Shown one piece after another: positions 24,748-26,112 of a DNA stretch of 26,112 bases. Numbering within the stretch: position 1 is the first letter of the stretch; every line of letters starts with the position of its first letter. The notes under the pieces were generated by a model. The model was not told where the DNA came from, did not search any database, and saw only the letters and a list, made by a program, of their open reading frames with translations. The DNA is from Endozoicomonadaceae bacterium (lineage in GTDB: Bacteria; Pseudomonadota; Gammaproteobacteria; Pseudomonadales; Endozoicomonadaceae): positions 1 through 26,112 of the forward strand of contig JAAOIJ010000126.1 in NCBI GenBank assembly GCA_015163815.1, given 5' to 3'. A program made the position numbers and the translations under genes.

Positions 24748-25194
24748 GCGGATTGTATCGATGATAAGGATGATATTGTAAATCAATTCAAGTGTGACAT
24801 ATGAATTCTATAACGATTCATCTTACCATAACCTGTCATCAAATTCAGAATGATAATCGGTCGCTTTCATTGAATGAATTAAGCGTGATGGTAACTGCTT
24901 GGCAGTCAGCCAATATATGGCTATGCCTCTTTCTTTATTTGATTTGACGGATTCAGCAATCAAATAAACAACTGAATGCTTTGTATCACGTCATGAAATG
25001 TTCAATTGTTTAATGTTATTCTCGATTTTTTATTCAGTGCTTTTTTTGTTGTTGACAGGTCACAATTCACGTTATTCGTACAAGCTATTTTTTTAGATAT
25101 GAATAATGATATTAATCCATTATTATGCTCATTTTTTTCCTATATTGAGTTAGTTTGAAGCTTTTGCAATAAGATAATATGATTCATGGCTTTC
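24748..25194. other. Intergenic region upstream of mrdA, no supported gene
   Basis: Between the mrdA start and the IS30 remnant I find no gene with family resemblance. A 48-codon frame at 24801-24947 (plus) is open but unsupported. The mrdA promoter should lie near 24750-24900, but no clear -35/-10 pair was found. A TTGACA occurs at about 25054 on the plus strand without a good -10. Confidence 0.5.
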
Positions 25195-25211
25195 TCAAGT
25201 GTGAAGTGCAA
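25195..25211 (+). repeat. IS30 left terminal inverted repeat
   Basis: TCAAGTGTGAAGTGCAA matches the reverse complement of 222-238 at 14 of 17 positions and lies 43 bp before the transposase start remnant, as expected for the left end of an IS30-family element. Confidence 0.65.
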
Positions 25212-25254
25212 CAGTAAGGCTATATTCTATAGCCAAAAAAAGCAGGGGAGTGAC

Positions 25255-25520
25255 ATGGCTTATCACCACTTGACTGCAGAAAAAGATCTCAAATGGATAT
25301 CTTATTGTCACAATATGATCCTATTAATGCAATAGGAAAAGCATTGAAAAGATCTCCTTTTACGACTGCAAGCGAGATTTTTCGTCACACTAAAGGGAGG
25401 AAATATTGTGATCAAGAAGCTTATCAATTAGCGCAAGAAAGGTAATTAAAGGCAAGTAGAAAACTTTATACAATGCTGAATAGTATGATGCAATATACGG
25501 ATATGTTGATCAAAAAATGA
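25255..25520 (+). pseudogene. IS30-family transposase, N-terminal remnant
   Basis: ATG 25255 follows AGGGGAG and begins MAYHHLTAEKDLKWISY, the typical IS30 opening (YxHLTxEER...). After 26 codons there is a TAG (25333-25335). The match then continues in another frame: DPINAIGKALKRSPFTTASE, then IFRHTKGRKYCDQEAYQLAQ, the helix-turn-helix region. After a TAA (25443-25445) the same frame goes on with KASRKL before fading near 25520. At least one frameshift and two stops make it dead. The catalytic part is missing. It could be the same kind of element whose 3' end is at the left edge of the window. Confidence 0.8.
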
Positions 25521-25563
25521 AGTTCTGATCAACTGTCAGAGCGATTGAGATAAAGGCTTGTCT

Positions 25564-25704
25564 TCATTTTGCATTCATCCAAATAATAGCGCATGCAATA
25601 TAAATCATTGCTTTAAAATGCCTAGATAATGTATCAAAACGAGTCGCAATACGTCTAAAATATTTTAATCTAGCCAATCAGCATTCAATCAGACGCCATG
25701 GTCT
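25564..25704 (-). pseudogene. IS5-family transposase, C-terminal remnant
   Basis: On the minus strand the frame reads RPWRLIEC, a stop, then LARLKYFRRIATRFDTLSRH and FKAMIYIACAIIWMNAK, ending at TGA 25564-25566. The FRRIATRxD...F.AM..IACAIIW pattern is the usual C-terminal end of IS5-family transposases. The internal stop and the absence of the DDE core show that it is a dead fragment. It separates the IS30 remnant from the third Cys-rich copy. Confidence 0.75.
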
Positions 25705-25770
25705 TTAAATCATAAAGTTTTGCGGGTAAAAGGTTGCCTTCTAAAGTGTGAAGTTTGAGCATACAGTTAT

Positions 25771-26112
25771 GTCGTATTCTATAAAGAGATACTCATCAAG
25801 GAGGCTCAATTTTAAAGGAAAATTAACCCCATGCTTTTTATAAAGAATTAATGTAGTTACAGGTCTTTCTTCTTCTTTATAGTCAATTAAAGGCCCTTGA
25901 CATTCAAACAACGCTTACCATCTTGACAGAGATAACAAAGACAAGGGTTACTATTAATAAAACTTTCACAATAACAACGTTTGCCAGTCAGATGTTTATA
26001 GGCAGAAATATCTTCAATACAACAGAGTATGTGTTCACCTTCTTCAGATAAATAGTCAATCCTGAAAAAGTAATAAATATTATATAATTCAATGAATTAT
26101 ATGTTAATTTGT
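25771..26112 (-). pseudogene. Secreted Cys-rich protein, copy 3, broken (continues past window edge)
   Basis: The minus strand from about 26060 down to 25771 is closely similar to the second half of copy 2 (about 1550-1850). It reads DYLSEEGEHILCCIEDISAY, then a Cys cluster (KRCYCES ... CLCYLCQDGKRCLN). One base is missing at TTGAATG-TCAAGG, compared with TTGAATGATCAAGG in copy 2. This shifts the frame to a stop (VKGL*). The homology continues out of frame with the sequence for TTLILYKKHG. Upstream, about 60 bp found in copy 2 are missing and a TAA breaks the frame. It lacks the TAG of copy 2, reading GGTGAACAC there. The 5' end lies beyond the window. Confidence 0.8.

Noticed and set aside
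24801..24947. 48-codon frame upstream of the IS30 remnant
   Set aside because: No motif, no homology I can name and no clear ribosome-binding site.

Overview
The window is AT-rich chromosomal DNA from a gammaproteobacterium. The evidence is the mix of families: DUF2058/YaiL, IbaG next to MurA, iron SOD, cytochrome c5, TcdA and an MrdA-MrdB pair. Decayed IS30 and IS5 transposases, broken gene copies, long poly-A tracts and many TTG/GTG starts point to a host-associated lineage with an eroding genome. A Legionellales-like intracellular bacterium is my best guess. That is inference from gene content, not a proven taxonomic call.

Layout. Positions 1-1913 are accessory. The 3' end of an IS30-family transposase abuts an intact gene for a secreted Cys-rich protein. 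Then come a decayed internal fragment of ribF and a second Cys-rich copy broken by one in-frame TAG. Positions 2095-4705 hold ribF, hemH and a DUF2058 gene on the plus strand. Positions 4738-6501 hold sodB and a YeeZ-like dehydrogenase on the minus strand. Positions 6952-10090 carry ibaG-murA and mgtE. A tRNA-Arg(CCG) follows on the minus strand, with a perfect 12-bp inverted repeat over its likely promoter. Positions 10499-12202 hold a cytochrome c5-like gene joined without a gap to a REC-EAL phosphodiesterase gene.

Positions 12243-15428 (minus) encode a large TraA/MobA-type relaxase. Its relaxase motifs are intact, but every recognisable helicase motif is lost. recQ lies upstream on the same strand, followed by a divergent ferredoxin-NADP reductase-like gene. 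Positions 18756-19673 (minus) encode an unrecognised exported or membrane protein. Between it and tcdA lie a TGTAT microsatellite and an 11-bp inverted repeat. tcdA is split at an A9 tract, followed by an ApaH-like phosphatase. The mrdA-rodA cell-elongation operon (minus) ends the housekeeping part. Positions 25195-26112 are a graveyard: an IS30 5' remnant with its left terminal repeat, an IS5-family 3' remnant, and a third, broken copy of the Cys-rich gene.

Most housekeeping genes serve cofactors (RibF, HemH), envelope growth (MurA, MrdA, RodA), Mg2+ uptake (MgtE), oxidative defence (SodB), tRNA modification (TcdA) and repair (RecQ). The most unusual parts are the Cys-rich family with its duplication history, the relaxase with a dead helicase, and the poly-A-split tcdA. 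No CRISPR array, rRNA, complete IS element or secretion-system cluster was seen.
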